A DNA stretch of 64,000 nucleotides from Pseudocercospora fijiensis CIRAD86 (GCF_000340215.1 NW_006921538.1:434001-498000), one strand, 5' to 3'. Counted from the first letter of the stretch, positions 21,080 to 32,789 are shown. Numbers and translations: made by a program. The notes: generated from the letters alone by a model not told the origin.

Positions 21080-23460
21080 AAGTCTTCTGCCTTATCTTCT
21101 TTAATAGTACTATTGTCTATTACTAGTAATGTAATGCTAGCCTTCTACTATTGTTTAGAAGGCTCTATTATACGTACTGTCTTACTATCTAGTTAGCTTC
21201 GGTCCTATAGAATAGTACGCCTTGCTATACTAAATATACGCTCGCTCTCGGCGGATATAGCGAAGGCGGATAGAACGTCGATAGCAAGCCGCGATAATAA
21301 AGGCTACGCCTATCGCTAAGCTAATTATAGCTACTATTGTAATAGACCCATTCGGATATCGTTGCTACTACTGTCTTAGATAATAGGCAATAGATACGGA
21401 GCGGCATAGACGAAGCTATTAAACTCGTCCTTAACCGTATCGATAACCTCCGCGGCTAATTGCTACGACTCGAAGCTAGTAAGGTCTATAACCGCTATAG
21501 TAGTAGTTAGTTTTACTAAGGGCTCGTACCTGTCCTTATATTCTTACTATAATGCCCTCGCTCTTACTATTACTAGCTCTAACTAGTTAGTATTCTTTAC
21601 TCTAGTCTAGCGCTTCTAAAGCTAGGCAAGTCGCTTTAAAGGGTATAGTAATAGAGCCGCTACGTACGTACCGGATTCGTCGATAAGTTAGTAGTACTTA
21701 TTAAACAGGTGCTAAGAGACAATAATAGACTTCGTAATAGCAGGTCTATGCTTATATAGCTCGAGAGACTTCTCGTAATAGTTAACGAGGTATTCTATAG
21801 CTTCTTAGAAGCTATCTAGTATATAGTTATAGCTCTATAGGCGTATTATAACCTCCTTAAATAGATATAGGAAGTTGCGAGCGTGCTTAATTACTATCTA
21901 GTCGGTTGTAGTTAGTTCTACGTCTTATAGTAAAGGCTCTCGTACGAATAGAAGGTCTAGTGTTAGCTTAGCTTTAATAGCCTCTTCTATAAGCAAGAGC
22001 TAGCTATTCTACCGAGTCTTACTAAGTGTCTTTAGCACCGCTACTATAGTAGCGGCTCTAGCTAAGAACTTGAATATAGCCTATATAACATCGTCTCGGA
22101 GGCGGAGTAATAGGTTATATAGCTTCTATATAGTCTCTTGCTTAGCAAACGAGGCTATATCGATGTTAAGCTATATAGAGACGGAGATATTATCGTTAGT
22201 AGCAGTAGCGGCATTGTAAGCAGCTATCTATTGCTTAATAAAGGTACGCTCGTTATTCTTTGCCTTTTCGAAGGCTATCTCCGCCGACTCTTAAGACTCC
22301 GAGAACATAAAGGCTTATATAGCGAGGTTAATAATATGTCTAATATAGCGAAGCCGGCGTGTCTTCTCGTACTACTAAGTAATGCCTTCGGAGCGTAGAA
22401 AGCGCTTAATCTTACGCATTAACGTATTATTAGACGTAACGTTGTCGCTTATAATCTAGCTAATATTGTTAATAATGTTGAATTGCTTAAAGGTTTTAAT
22501 AAGAAGCTATACAAGCTCGGCTCTAGTATAGCGTATAATAACGATAGGAAGGTCGAGAAGCACTTATTCTAGCTTACTATCCTTATCGACGAATTAGCAG
22601 TTAATAGCTTAATAGTACTTATAGCTATATTGCGACTTCTAGGTGTCTATGCAAAGGTAAATATAGCTAATAGCTATAGAGAGGTATTTTACTACTTAAT
22701 AGCGTATATAGTAGAAGAGGCGGAAGACTCGTAAGCGGAGCGAAGTATACGACTATAGGAAGACTCGTAAAGCCTATAGATTAACGGCTAATATAATGTT
22801 ATAGAAACTAGCGGAAACTAGCTTATTAAATGCTATACTCTACTCGGAGGCGAAGGTAGCGAGAGCGTTACGATATTGCTATGTTTTAGCTACGTTATAT
22901 AGGATTGAGAGTGCGTATTCCTCTTAAGAAGATGCCTTAGTAAGTGCTTGAATTGCTATACTATCGCGAATATTAGCTTGCTTCTATCTCGGCTCTTTGC
23001 CTTTATATTTACTAGTATATAAGCTATACCTTCTTATTAAATAATAGTCCGCATTGCTTATCGTGCTATACTATAAACCTAAGTCTAGCTCGAAGGCTGT
23101 TTTATAGCAATCCTCGAATATATAGTACTATACCTTATGTCTATAGTTATCTATATGCTCTACCTCCTACGGATAAGGTTCTCTTATATATACTAGTATT
23201 TTAGGATCCGCCGCTTTCTATCTTGTCTTCTTGCTTCTAGGTGCCGATAATGGCTTTAGTACTCGTAGTAAAGAAGGTGTCGAATATTGTATAGACTTAG
23301 TCGACTACGTATTAGTAGAGGGTGTTTCGACTAGTATCGGATTTAGGACTGCTTCGAGGTCGCTATCGCTTTTATAGCTAGCGCTATCGCTACGCTTACG
23401 TTTTCGAGGTAGGTCGTTTTCCCGTTACGAAGCCTAGCTATTTAGCAAATTTTCTTATGC
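21080..23460 (-). pseudogene. hAT-family transposase relic
   Basis: Reading the minus strand from about 23460 down to 21080 gives one long hAT transposase interrupted by TAG/TAA. The N-terminal half is basic (KRKRSDS…). The middle reads IAISYIYLCIDTQKS, then FVDKDSQLE, then 'ISDNVTSNN', the typical 'T.D.asN' region of hAT catalytic cores. The C-terminus carries the dimerisation motif, reading PLLSRLAIDVLSAFAISAES then ERIFS at about 21210-21300. Stops fall at expected Trp and Gln positions. I did not see a clear BED zinc finger in this half; the N-terminus may continue beyond the gypsy insertion at 23803. Confidence 0.8.
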
Positions 23461-23797
23461 TTTGTATATTAATTTATATATAGTGCGGAGGTTAACTATA
23501 GCGGTGTTTGTCGTCGAGGTATAATTATTAGTATAGATTTGAGAATTTTGAGTTTACTAAAGCTATGCGGCCGGAAAGGCCCGCTAGCGGACTGTTCTCG
23601 GTTATGCTCTCCGGACACGATTATTAGGCTACGTTAAGCCTTATATAACGCTTTAGGACCCTAGATAAGTAGTAATAGCATATATAGAAGCAACTAACAC
23701 CTTCTATATTCTATCTTCTTTATTTATAATACTACTATTACTACTACTAATATACTCCTTTACTATCGCTATTACCGCTAAAGCGTTACGAGCGCGC
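23461..23797. other. hAT-internal RIP-mutated sequence left of the gypsy insertion
   Basis: About 340 bases of RIP-composition DNA linking the hAT transposase relic to the gypsy insertion point. Coding frame is unclear. After removal of the gypsy element it is continuous with 30926-31640. Confidence 0.4.
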
Positions 23798-23802
23798 TAC
23801 GT
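23798..23802. repeat. 5-bp target-site duplication, left copy (TACGT)
   Basis: TACGT lies immediately before the left LTR and again immediately after the right LTR at 30921-30925, as expected for an LTR-retrotransposon insertion. Confidence 0.8.
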
Positions 23803-23998
23803 TATAAGAAGGGTGTATTAGCAGGTAGATAGGGTAGTAGTAGGTACAAGTAGTATTCGATAGAGATCTAGGAGAAGAAGGTAGAAGGTAGGCTAGTTAG
23901 CCTAACGCTAAGCGCTAAGCCCTGCCTAAGGCACTAAGACCCTAGCTTTACTCGGCCTAGTTATATGCTAATTACATATAGCCTCTTTAGCCCTAACA
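23803..23998 (-). repeat. 3' LTR (left copy)
   Basis: It is 196 bases long and aligns end to end with 30725-30920. I count roughly a dozen differences, nearly all C/T or G/A in CA or TG contexts; one small block (GGTAG versus GGAGG) includes a transversion. It is the 3' LTR because the element runs on the minus strand. Confidence 0.88.
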
Positions 23999-24014
23999 TA
24001 CGCTTCCCTTCTAA
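23999..24014 (-). other. Polypurine tract next to the 3' LTR
   Basis: On the minus strand the bases just upstream of the 3' LTR read AGAAGGGAAGCGTA, the expected site for plus-strand priming. This supports the element's orientation and the LTR boundary. Confidence 0.55.
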
Positions 24015-25289
24015 AGGCCGCGCCCTCGTAGCTAGTCTATGTTCTATTACGACCTCTATTGCTACTAACTTAGCAAGTCTAATAAGCTACTTAGCCCGCG
24101 CTAAATTAAACACTTAACTACCTAATTATATAACTATATCAAACCTTACTTCTAATACTAGCACAATATACAACTCTAACTACGCTATCCTTATATATAA
24201 TAAAGTAATATATAACTACGAGAATTAAGGACTATCGACTAATTATAATACGAGCGCGTCTTCCCTACTATAATAGGTAGACGTACGAGGTATTATAGTA
24301 CTACCTCCGTTCTAAGTAATATCGTTTCGAGTTCTTTACATCTACTCTTAAAAGACCTAGAATTGTCCGCTTCCGAGGGTTTGTCCGTTTCCGAGGGATT
24401 GTTCTTATTATTACAAGGGCTATTATTTACTATCGTAGTTTTACTAGCCCTAATTGGTTAGGTTTAGTAGCCTTTAATTGTCAATTAATCTTATCTCTTT
24501 AAAAACACAGTCTATCTGGTTTCTATAGGTAAAGGCTATTATAAGTGTAGTAGTTAAGGTTCGCCTCGCTTAAAGGGTCGGAAAGATTAAGGAGTAACCT
24601 ATTGTTCGCAAGATCGACCCTAGCTAACTTAGCTCTATAGTTTTGCCCTTAGTTTATTAGTCTATTAAACTACTCTATCCTTTGAGCCTTAATGTTTTAA
24701 CTTAGCCTTAAAGTTTTAATTAAACCTTTAATATAGCTATTCTTTTAACTTAACTAGTATAGTGCGCTTCTATCCTTAGGCCGTAGTATAGGTAAGGTTG
24801 TCTTAGTAGGTATAGTAGCAATAGCAAGTAAGGTTAGTAATAGCGGCGCTAGTCGTCTTAGCGCTAACTTTATCTTGCTTCCGATTTCCTTCTTCGTCTA
24901 ATAATAACACACTTAGTAACACTGTTACTAATATAGCCGTGCGCTGTTCTTCTAATATACCGTCGGTACTATTTGCTATACGTGCGCCTCCGCCGACTGC
25001 ATAGGCCTTAGGGTCTCGATAGGACGATAGAACAGAAAAGGGGGCCTAAATACTAGGAGAAGGGTCTTATAGGGTGCGCTAGTAAAGAGGTAGATTCCTT
25101 TAAAAGAGCAGGCGATTAGTTAACGGTTATAGCGCGCTTGTTAATACTCGGGGCGCGCTTACTATAGTAGCGTAGTCTCGTTATCCTTTATTACTAACAA
25201 TTGCTAGCCTCTAATTAGTTAGCTAATAGCACCCTAGGGGTAGCATTAATCCTAGGTCTTTCTAATAACATTATAGGCCCTTAGCCTTC
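24015..25289. other. Non-coding RIP-mutated region between pol and the 3' LTR
   Basis: About 1.3 kb of the gypsy element downstream of the chromodomain. A short imperfect repeat of GTCCG(C/T)TTCCGAGGG(T/A)TTG lies near 24365-24405. No further coding frame is recognised. Confidence 0.4.
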
Positions 25290-28200
25290 TTCTTGTTCTT
25301 TACGCTAGTCTAGTACTTATCTAATAACTTAGCTATATCCTTAAAGGAGTCTTTAGCTTCCTATAAGTCCTATTTAGGTAGGTAGCCCTACTATCTTAAT
25401 AGGTATTCCTTCTTGCCTTGCCTAGTCCGGTGCTTTAGAATACGTTCTATAGACTATAGCTCTTTACTATTAGCTAAGACTTCTTCTAACTTAGTAGGCG
25501 CTTTATCGCCTTCGCGTTAATAGTATAGTTTAAGGAGGGATATATAGAAGGTGTTATAGATAGTGTAATAAGGTAGAAGCTATAACTAATAGGCCTATAC
25601 AGAGGAGCCTTTAACTTCTCGAATGCGGAATAGGCTAATATATCTTAGTGCGAGCTTAGGCCTTGTTTTGCTATTAGGTAATAGGTGTTTGCGGATGCGG
25701 AGGTTCTTAGTACTTAGTATAACTATATCGCCTTGCTTAAAGGTTACTAGTATATAGCGCTTATCGTAGTAGGTCTTTTAGTACTCTTAAGCCTTTGTTA
25801 GCTTCTTAGCTATCTTAGTATAGATTTCTCGCATCTTCTAGATACGTTCTATTGCCGCTAGTGTCTCTAGTACTTAACGCGCTTCCCTTTCCTTACGCTC
25901 GGCCTCGAGCGGTAGTAGGTGACAGGTCTTATAGTAAGGCAGCGTTTTGGCCTATTATAGCTATATATAGCGAGACCTTTGTTAATAAGTATATACTGTT
26001 GTTATATACGAATTCCGTAGGCTATAGGAGGTTAACCTAGTCTTTAGGGTTCTCGTTAATATAGCTACGTAGGTACTACTACAAGGTAGCATTCTGCCTC
26101 TCTATTTGACCGTTAGTCTATAGATAGAAGGCTATTAATAGCCGATGCTTTAGTCTTAGCTATAGGCATATTTCGCTCTAATAGTGCGATGTTAGTATCG
26201 ATCTACGATCGGATACTATCCTCTTAGGGGTTCCCTAATAGATATAGAAGATATTATTCTATAGCGCCTCTACTATATTAATAGTAGTCTAATCTTTCCG
26301 CGCCGGGATATATTAAGCGCCTTTAGTAAATCGGTCTACTATAACAAGGATAGTATTATATACATCCCTACTACCCCTACGCTTAGTAGGAGGAAGGCCT
26401 ATAATAAAATCTATTATAAGCTCTACGAATAGCTTCCTAGGAATAGGAAGTGAAGATAACTCGCCGAATAGCAGGTGCTTTAGTGCTTTAATACGCTAGC
26501 ATACTACGTAGGTCTATACGTATTCTTTTATATACCGCTTACTATTTAGCTAGTAGTATATACGCGATAGTAACTCGTGCGACCTCTCTATACTATAGTA
26601 ACTAGCAAGCTTACTATTATAGTATCGCTTTAAAAGCTCCTATCTAATCGATTGTTTAGCGGGGATATAGTATCTATCCTTAAACTTTAAGTAACCTTTG
26701 TCGTCGATCGACTAATTATTACTCTTACTAAATCGAGTCTTTCGCCTACTTATAAGCCTATTAATACGTTCGATAGCAAAGGCGTCCCTCTGCTAAGTAC
26801 GCAACAGCTTATCTATAAACGATTAACTATCCCTATTTGCAAGGTTATTTAATAGCACCCTCGCTATTAAACGAGGTACGTACTATATACATCTAGTAGC
26901 ACTAGTAGCTAGAACTACTAGAACCTCTTCTATAGTACTATCGCTATATAGGCTATTACTATAGATAGCAATGTCTTTAATCGAGTTATTATAGCTTAAG
27001 CGATCTACGTCCTTTCTAACGCATACTAGAAGAACGACAACTCCGCTATAGTATTTGTTACCGCCGTAGGGTCCGGAAGTCCGCTTATCCTACGCTTACT
27101 TATTAATAATACGGGCTATAGCAATCTTATACTATAGGGTTAGAAACAATAAATTAATATACTAAGTCTCGCTATCCTAATTAGGTCGCCTCGATAGGCT
27201 ATCGGCAGGGTTACTTACGCCTAGCCGGTATAATATATTAAAATCGAACCCGGCGAGGTAGATAGCCTATCTAGCCTATCGACCTATAACCCTAGTAACC
27301 TTCGTAATTCTACGGAGGTTGTTATAGTTTATATAGACCTAAACAGGGTGCTAAGCACTATCGAGATAGTAGCGCTAATACTTAAAGGCTTCTACGATTG
27401 CTAAGAGCTCTTACTCGTAGGTCTTATATCGACGCTCTATATCTATTATCTTCCGTAAAAAGAAGGCAATCGGGTGCTAGTAGGTATTATTAGCCTATTA
27501 TAACATAATAGCTAATATAGCGAACTATAAAGCGTTAGTTTCAATTCGGATCTATTTGCTTAGTACGAAATAGTACAATAAGGGGACTTTAGTAAAGCGC
27601 TGCTTTAATCCGTTAAAAGCGGCTTGTGCTTTGTTAGTCTATTTAAACTCTCTAGATAGATTAGCCTTAGTTTTAGTAAGTTTAGTTAGGGGCATTACAT
27701 GCCGTAAATAGCTCTTAATAAAGCGACGATAGAAATTAGCGAAGCCGAGGAACGACTGCAGCTCCTTAATTAACGTAGGAACAGGCTATTTAGTAATAGT
27801 TTTAATCCGATCGGGATTAGCCTTAATACCCTCGGTTAATACGAGGAAGCTAAGGAAGGCTACCTCCTTAGTAGCAAAGGTGCATTTAGAAGGCTTGCAA
27901 TATAGGCTATAGGCTCGCAGGCAGTTAAGGACTTTGCGTACTATAGCCTAGTGCTTTGCAATATTAGGTAAATAGGTATAAACTAGGATGTTATCTAGGT
28001 AAACTATATAGAGGTAGTCTAATAGGCCTAATAGGGCCCTATTAATATAGGACTAGAATGTTATAGGGGCATTAGCTAAGCTAAATAGCATAACTAAATA
28101 CTCGAAATAGCTATAGCGAGTACGGAAGGCTATTTTCTATTTATCGCCCTTACGAATACAAATACGATAGTACGCATCCTTAATATCTAATATAGTATAG

Positions 28201-30610
28201 AAATAGGCGCTAGAAAGGCGATCGAGGGTCTTATTAATAAGCGGAAGTAGATAGCGGTCTTTAATAGTAATAGCGTTAAGTCTACGATAATCGATATATA
28301 GGCGTAGGCTACTATCCTTCTTTAGTACAAATAGGATAGGTGTACTAGTAGGGCTGTTGCTATACTAAATTCGACTATTAGCTAGGTTCTTATCTAAATA
28401 CTTACGCAACATAGCAAGCTCGCGCTTACTAAGGTTATAGAGGGGTCTAAAAGGAACCTCTTTGCCCTCTATAATATTAATCTTATAATCCGTCTCTTTA
28501 AATATAGGCAATGTCGATGCTAGGTAGTGTTTAAATACATTAATATAGGTCTCTCGAATAGGCTCTAGTATACGCTAGAGCTGTTTAGGGTCTATACTAT
28601 TAGGGGGCACTAGTTTATCGTTATTACTACCGAGCAGGTCGGCAGTTAGATTAGCTAGGGTTAGGTTGCTAATAAATAGGACCCTAATATCGTTAGGGCA
28701 CTCGCTAATATTAATATACTTAATGTCCTCTTTCCTAGCGATTCTAAATCGCTACTATTAGCTGCCTAAGTCTATAGTTATAGCGTAGTACTTAAGAATA
28801 GGGTTTCCGAGGACAATGTCGGCTAGAAGATTGTCTATATCTACTACGTAGGTAGTAAAGTCTAGAAGGCGCTTATTGCCGAGGTCGTCTTTTAGTACTA
28901 TATAAACATAGTAGGCTCTATAGGTTAAGTGCCGAGCGTTATTAAACTAAGCAAGGACTAGCATGTTAGTCCTAGGTAGTTGCCGGAGGTCTAGTTGCTT
29001 AGCTAGGCGATAGTTAATAAGGGCACTAACTAAATTTCCTAGATCTAGTATAACTTTAGCGCTATAGTTAGTACTATGCGTATCTCCTATAAGATAGGTG
29101 CGTATAATAGCTAGCATAATGTCGATAGTCTTACGCCGTACAAGGCTAATAGTTAGTGCGGCGCTTATTCTTTTTTCGAAGGCTAGCCTATAGGGGTAGC
29201 GTTAGCTATTAAAAGATGCCTCCTATATTTAGCGGAGGCGCGATTAATCCGGGCCTAGTCCTTAGGTTTGTCGCATTAGCCTAGTAAATAGCTAGTGCTA
29301 TTACAGTTAAAGCACTTCAATCCGGTTAGGAGATTACCGTAGCTGTTGCTACTACTATTATTAGCCGAGCGGTTAGTACTATAGGGATACGAGCCCCTTC
29401 TACGGCCCCTATTACGGCCTCCTCTATATAGCCGTCGGCTACGGCCTCTTCTACGGTTATTGCTACTATTCCTATTATTAGTATTGTTATTCTAATAGGA
29501 ACCTTAGTTTCCTCCGCGGGCACTACGGTTGCTACAGTTAGTACTAGTTAGTCGGATCCTCGATTCTAGTCGTTATTAGAGCTAAACAGCCCGTTCGGCT
29601 GTTTCTACTTCGACTATAAATTAAATGCGTATTAGATTAGCTTATTCGAATATATAGCGACGGTCTAATTCGAGGATAAGCTCCTATCTAAGTTTTAGGC
29701 GTATCTCGGAGATCTATATAGAATTAGTCTTAGCCGGAAGGTCGTCCTTAAGAGTCTTTAAATAGGCCTTAAATAAGCGAGCCGATTGATTAGTCTTTTG
29801 CTTAGCTCGAAGGTATTAGTCCTAAGCGTATTATTGCCTTAGTATTAGGTTTCTAAGGGTGTCTAGTATAATAGTTTTGTAGGTTTGCTACTAAATAGCG
29901 GTCTAGTTATCGAGGGAGTTAAAATAGTTATCCTAGGTGCGCTTTAGGTCTCTATTAATATACTATATAGCGTAGACAACTAGTAAATAGTCGTTTAGAA
30001 GAGCCCTTAGTGCATTTCGCTAGTTAAGCTTACAATTACGTATATAATTATTATACTGCTTGCGACTAGAGCCGTTAAACACGGTATAGTCCTTAAGCTT
30101 AGCATCCTTCTTTTAAACAGTTAGTAAGGAAGGTCCTACTACCGGCTTAGCAGTTATCGAGGCCTTCTAAAGGCAGCGGAGCTCGAGAAGGTTATCCTTT
30201 AGCTACTGCTCTTAACGTAGGGCAATAAGCCTATTTTAAGTAGCTTCTTAAAGTCTTCCTACTAGTTGTAGGCTAAAGGCTAGTTAGTTATATCGTCGGT
30301 TAATAATGTTGTTAAGAATATCGTTAATAGGCAGTTCTAGGTCGTTACCTAGAACTATAGGTTCTTTAGTAGGCGCTATGCTACTAGAGTTATTATTGCT
30401 AGTGCTACTAGAGGCGCCGCGGTTGTTGTTTCGTAATAAGCCGGCTATTATAATAAGGGGTAGCAACGATAGTATATTATAGCCCCTTATAGTACGGATA
30501 TAGCGGAATTAGTAGGTATCGGCCTAGTACGATTAACTTAGTATAATAGGCCGTATAGAAGGCCTTACTTAATAATTGGTACGGTTGTTTTTAATAGAAT
30601 AGTACGTATA
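25290..30610 (-). pseudogene. gag-pol relic of the chromodomain Ty3/gypsy element
   Basis: Read on the minus strand through RIP stops. The gag CCHC knuckle reads CFNC….YLLG.C at 29272-29314, with the His now Tyr. A protease-like 'ILDLGNLVSALI' follows near 29000-29060, where DSG is now DLG. Reverse transcriptase covers about 27.7-28.7 kb with the YxDD box reading YLDNILVYT at about 27976-28006 (second Asp to Asn). RNase H lies at about 27.15-27.65 kb. Integrase lies at about 25.8-27.0 kb, with 'DFIIGLPPTKRRG' and 'VDRFTKGA' followed by 'FGTPK'-like and 'QTNGQIERQN' segments. The chromodomain reads SIERILKHRTRQGKKEYLLR at 25385-25460. The changes are the transitions RIP makes. It is inactive. 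Confidence 0.85.
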
Positions 30611-30724
30611 GGTCCTGTTCTTCGGGCGTAATATAGTTAAATCGATAGTTTTCGTAGCTATACCGCTAAAAGCTTGAAATAAGGACTATCTAGCTACTGC
30701 CCTTAAAGGATAGATCGAATACTA
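30611..30724. other. Leader of the gypsy element with presumed primer-binding site
   Basis: About 110 bases between the gag start and the 5' LTR. The primer-binding site should be the minus-strand sequence directly after the LTR (30724 downwards, reading TAGTATTCG…). I could not match it to a particular tRNA. Confidence 0.35.
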
Positions 30725-30920
30725 TATAAGAAGGGTATATTAGTAGGTAGATAGGGTAGTAGTAGGTATAAGTAGTATTCGATAGAGATCTAGGAGAAGA
30801 AGGAGGAAGGTAGGCTAGTTAGCCTAACGCTAAGCGCTAAGCCCTACCTAAGGTACTAAGACCCTAGCTTTACTCGGCCTAGTTACATACTAATTACGTA
30901 TAGCCTCTTTAGCCCTAATA
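30725..30920 (-). repeat. 5' LTR (right copy)
   Basis: A 196-base direct copy of 23803-23998; the two share the same start (TATAAGAAGG) and the GCCCTAA(C/T)A end. It is the 5' LTR of the minus-oriented element. Confidence 0.88.
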
Positions 30921-30925
30921 TACGT
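30921..30925. repeat. 5-bp target-site duplication, right copy (TACGT)
   Basis: Identical to 23798-23802 on the other side of the element. Confidence 0.8.
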
Positions 30926-31570
30926 AGCGAGCTCTTCCTTTAGCTTATATTCCTTACCGCTATATAGTATATATAGGTTATAAGTATACGGGTCCGCGAA
31001 TCTAAAGTGCCTCGCCTTCTCTTCTACTATACGAATACGGTCGAGACACACCTCGCAACGATAGTCCCTCGGATATACTAGTATATAGTTGCCCTTCTTT
31101 CGAATATACTCGTCGAACGCCTCTACCTTCTTTAGATAAATATCGAGCTTAGCATTCTTCGCAATTATCCTATATTCTACGGCCTTATATCCCTTCCTAA
31201 TCTCCTAGCGTTATTCTAGCAACCGCTCTATTACCTTATACTAAGCGTTTATCTCGGCTCGCTATTTCTTAAGCTACTCTATTACCTTTAACGTCTTCCT
31301 CGGATTCTAAAGCCTCTTTATAATAGGCTCTTTATCTTCTTTAACTAGTAACGGTTTACGCTTAATAGTAGGCTCGGTCTTAACAATAGGCTCTTAAGCT
31401 GTTAGTAGCGGTAGTATTAGTAGCGGTAGTATTAGTAGCGGTAATATTAGCGACGATATTAGCTTAGGTTTAGACTCCGAGTCTAATAGCTAATTACGAG
31501 TTAGTACTACTACTACTAGAATAACTAGTATTATTACTTATCTACCTCGATTACTTCTACGCGCTTCGCA
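30926..31570 (-). pseudogene. RIP-degraded coding relic with a Cys-x2-Cys motif, part of the hAT element
   Basis: Unlike most of the repeat region, the minus strand here stays open for long stretches. It reads a charged, helical protein containing KVEAFDEYIRKKGNYI, then DYRCEVCLDRIRIVEEKARH, then FADPYTYNLY. C-x2-C suggests half of a zinc finger. It lies upstream of the hAT transposase on the same strand once the gypsy insertion is removed. It is therefore either the 5' part of that transposase or a second gene of the element. I do not recognise the family. A 12-base repeat of the GTAGTATTAGTAGCG type lies at 31405-31445. Confidence 0.4.
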
Positions 31571-31758
31571 CCTATTATTATATAAAGAAAGAGCTTAGAA
31601 CACTACAAAATTGAAAATCTATATAGGATCTATATGCGCCGACGTATAGCCTGCCTAAATATGAATATACCCACTATTCAGTCTACCTATATTCAAGATC
31701 ATATTTAACTAAATATAAATATATATTCAAACTCAATATTCACAATTCAACATCTATG
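31571..31758. repeat. Right end of the hAT element including TIR
   Basis: AT-rich terminal region ending with the inverted repeat at 31731-31758. It retains many CA dinucleotides, unlike the corresponding left end. RIP was therefore weaker here, next to single-copy DNA. Confidence 0.55.
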
Positions 31759-31766
31759 CAACCAAA
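31759..31766. repeat. Right copy of 8-bp hAT target-site duplication
   Basis: CAACCAAA, the apparently unmutated copy of the duplication at 20790-20797. Confidence 0.6.
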
Positions 31767-31880
31767 GCGACTACATTTCATATAATCTATGCAGCGCATC
31801 CTAGAGCACGGTGCGCTCCATACATCAAGAAGACTCTATCGAAATCCAGTTCTCACGCTCGTCCAATGTCTTCGTCCCAT

Positions 31881-32789
31881 TCAAAGCGGAAGCCTCACGA
31901 ACCATGGCGCGTTGACTGGCTTGTTTCCTTCGTCCATGATCGCAGCGTTCACCATGAGAGTGTTTTGGCCTCGAGCATGCGAAGCTGTGACTACCTTCTC
32001 ATCCGTGCCTGCCTTTGAGAACTCGATCGACTTTGCATCTTGTGCAGAGATCTCGCCATCATTCGCCCAGTCCTTCATCATAGCGCCGTAACCTTCGTGG
32101 ATGTGCCCGAAGCAATGCATCAAGGGTTGAGTGCTCTCAATAGCTTTGTGCAGATCTTCGCAGCCAGCATGCTCACTTCCGGTAAAGTCAAGACTACCTT
32201 GCGGAGGACCATGCGTCATGACAATATCAGCTTCTGTCGGAATATTCCAGCGCTTTTCGCCTCGCTTGTAACCAAACGCCCACTCTCCACACTCCGGCTG
32301 GTAGGGCGAGACAAAGATTTTGAAGGTAGCGCCATTCTTGAGCGAAAAGGTATACAACCCCTCCGTAAGGTAAGTGACATTCGCGGCTTTGGCAAGAGAT
32401 CCCTGCATAATGTCTACGGCCTCCTTGTGGTCGTCCTTTTCGTCTTCTTGGTCTTCTTCTGGCTGTGTTTTCCAGTACTCGCTGTCCAGGCTCAGATCAT
32501 GATTGCCTGCAATGACCAGTTTGAGCTCCGCATCAAGATCGCCGAGCATTTTGAGAGCTCTCTTGTATGGACCGACGCCACCGACTTGTGTAAGATCGCC
32601 ACAGTGGAGGACGACGTCGACTTTCGGGATTTTTTGGCAGAGGGGGTAGGGCTGCGAGGCATCGCGTTCGAAGTTGTGGGTGTCTGAGAGCACTAGAAAA
32701 GATGTTGGAGTGGCCATGACTGCTGCTGAGCTTTTCTCTGTGACTGTTGTTCTGACGCAAGATGTTGTATGTCTCGTAAGTCCGATCAA
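31881..32789 (-). CDS. Calcineurin-like metallophosphoesterase
   Basis: Single-exon gene of up to 302 residues with all metallophosphoesterase motifs: SDTHNF (metal site 1, near residue 35), HCGDLTQVGG, AGNHDLS, MTHGPP and FGHIHEGYG. These provide the Asp, His and Asn ligands of a binuclear metal centre. The overall layout matches the small family of predicted Ser/Thr-phosphatase-like or phosphodiesterase proteins common in filamentous fungi; the substrate is unknown. An acidic insert (PEEDQEDEKDDHKEA) follows the GNHD motif. The start may be the internal Met at 32717 (MATPTSF), which lies ten residues before the SDTH motif, rather than 32789; the sequence between is not recognisable as a targeting signal. 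The gene is intact although it sits in a 1.2-kb island between a hAT and a pogo element. A broken paralogue lies at 36.3-36.8 kb. Confidence 0.88.
   Translation of the reverse strand: MIGLTRHTTSCVRTTVTEKSSAAVMATPTSFLVLSDTHNFERDASQPYPLCQKIPKVDVVLHCGDLTQVGGVGPYKRALKMLGDLDAELKLVIAGNHDLSLDSEYWKTQPEEDQEDEKDDHKEAVDIMQGSLAKAANVTYLTEGLYTFSLKNGATFKIFVSPYQPECGEWAFGYKRGEKRWNIPTEADIVMTHGPPQGSLDFTGSEHAGCEDLHKAIESTQPLMHCFGHIHEGYGAMMKDWANDGEISAQDAKSIEFSKAGTDEKVVTASHARGQNTLMVNAAIMDEGNKPVNAPWFVRLPL

Larger units (their letters stand above)
23803..30920 (-). mobile_element. Complete RIP-degraded Ty3/gypsy chromovirus-type LTR retrotransposon (7,118 bp)
   Basis: Two 196-base LTRs (23803-23998 and 30725-30920) flank a minus-oriented gag-pol relic and are bracketed by TACGT duplications. 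LTR ends read TA…CA or TA…TA, consistent with original TG…CA after RIP. The domain order on the minus strand is gag with a zinc knuckle, protease, reverse transcriptase, RNase H, integrase and chromodomain, which defines a chromovirus-type Ty3/gypsy element. A purine-rich tract abuts the 3' LTR. It is inserted in the hAT element and is the younger of the two insertions. Confidence 0.88.
20798..31758 (-). mobile_element. RIP-degraded hAT transposon, split by a Ty3/gypsy insertion
   Basis: The ends are inverted: left CATAGATGTTAAAT and right (minus strand) CATAGATGTTGAAT, matching at 13 of 14 bases and partly beyond. They are flanked by an 8-bp duplication, the size made by hAT transposases. 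A minus-strand hAT transposase relic lies at about 21.08-23.46 kb. The native element would be about 3.84 kb after removing the 7.1-kb gypsy element and its 5-bp duplication. A caveat is that a 9-base word TAGTCGCTT also lies just outside both ends in matching orientation, so the true ends could be a few bases further out. Confidence 0.68.
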
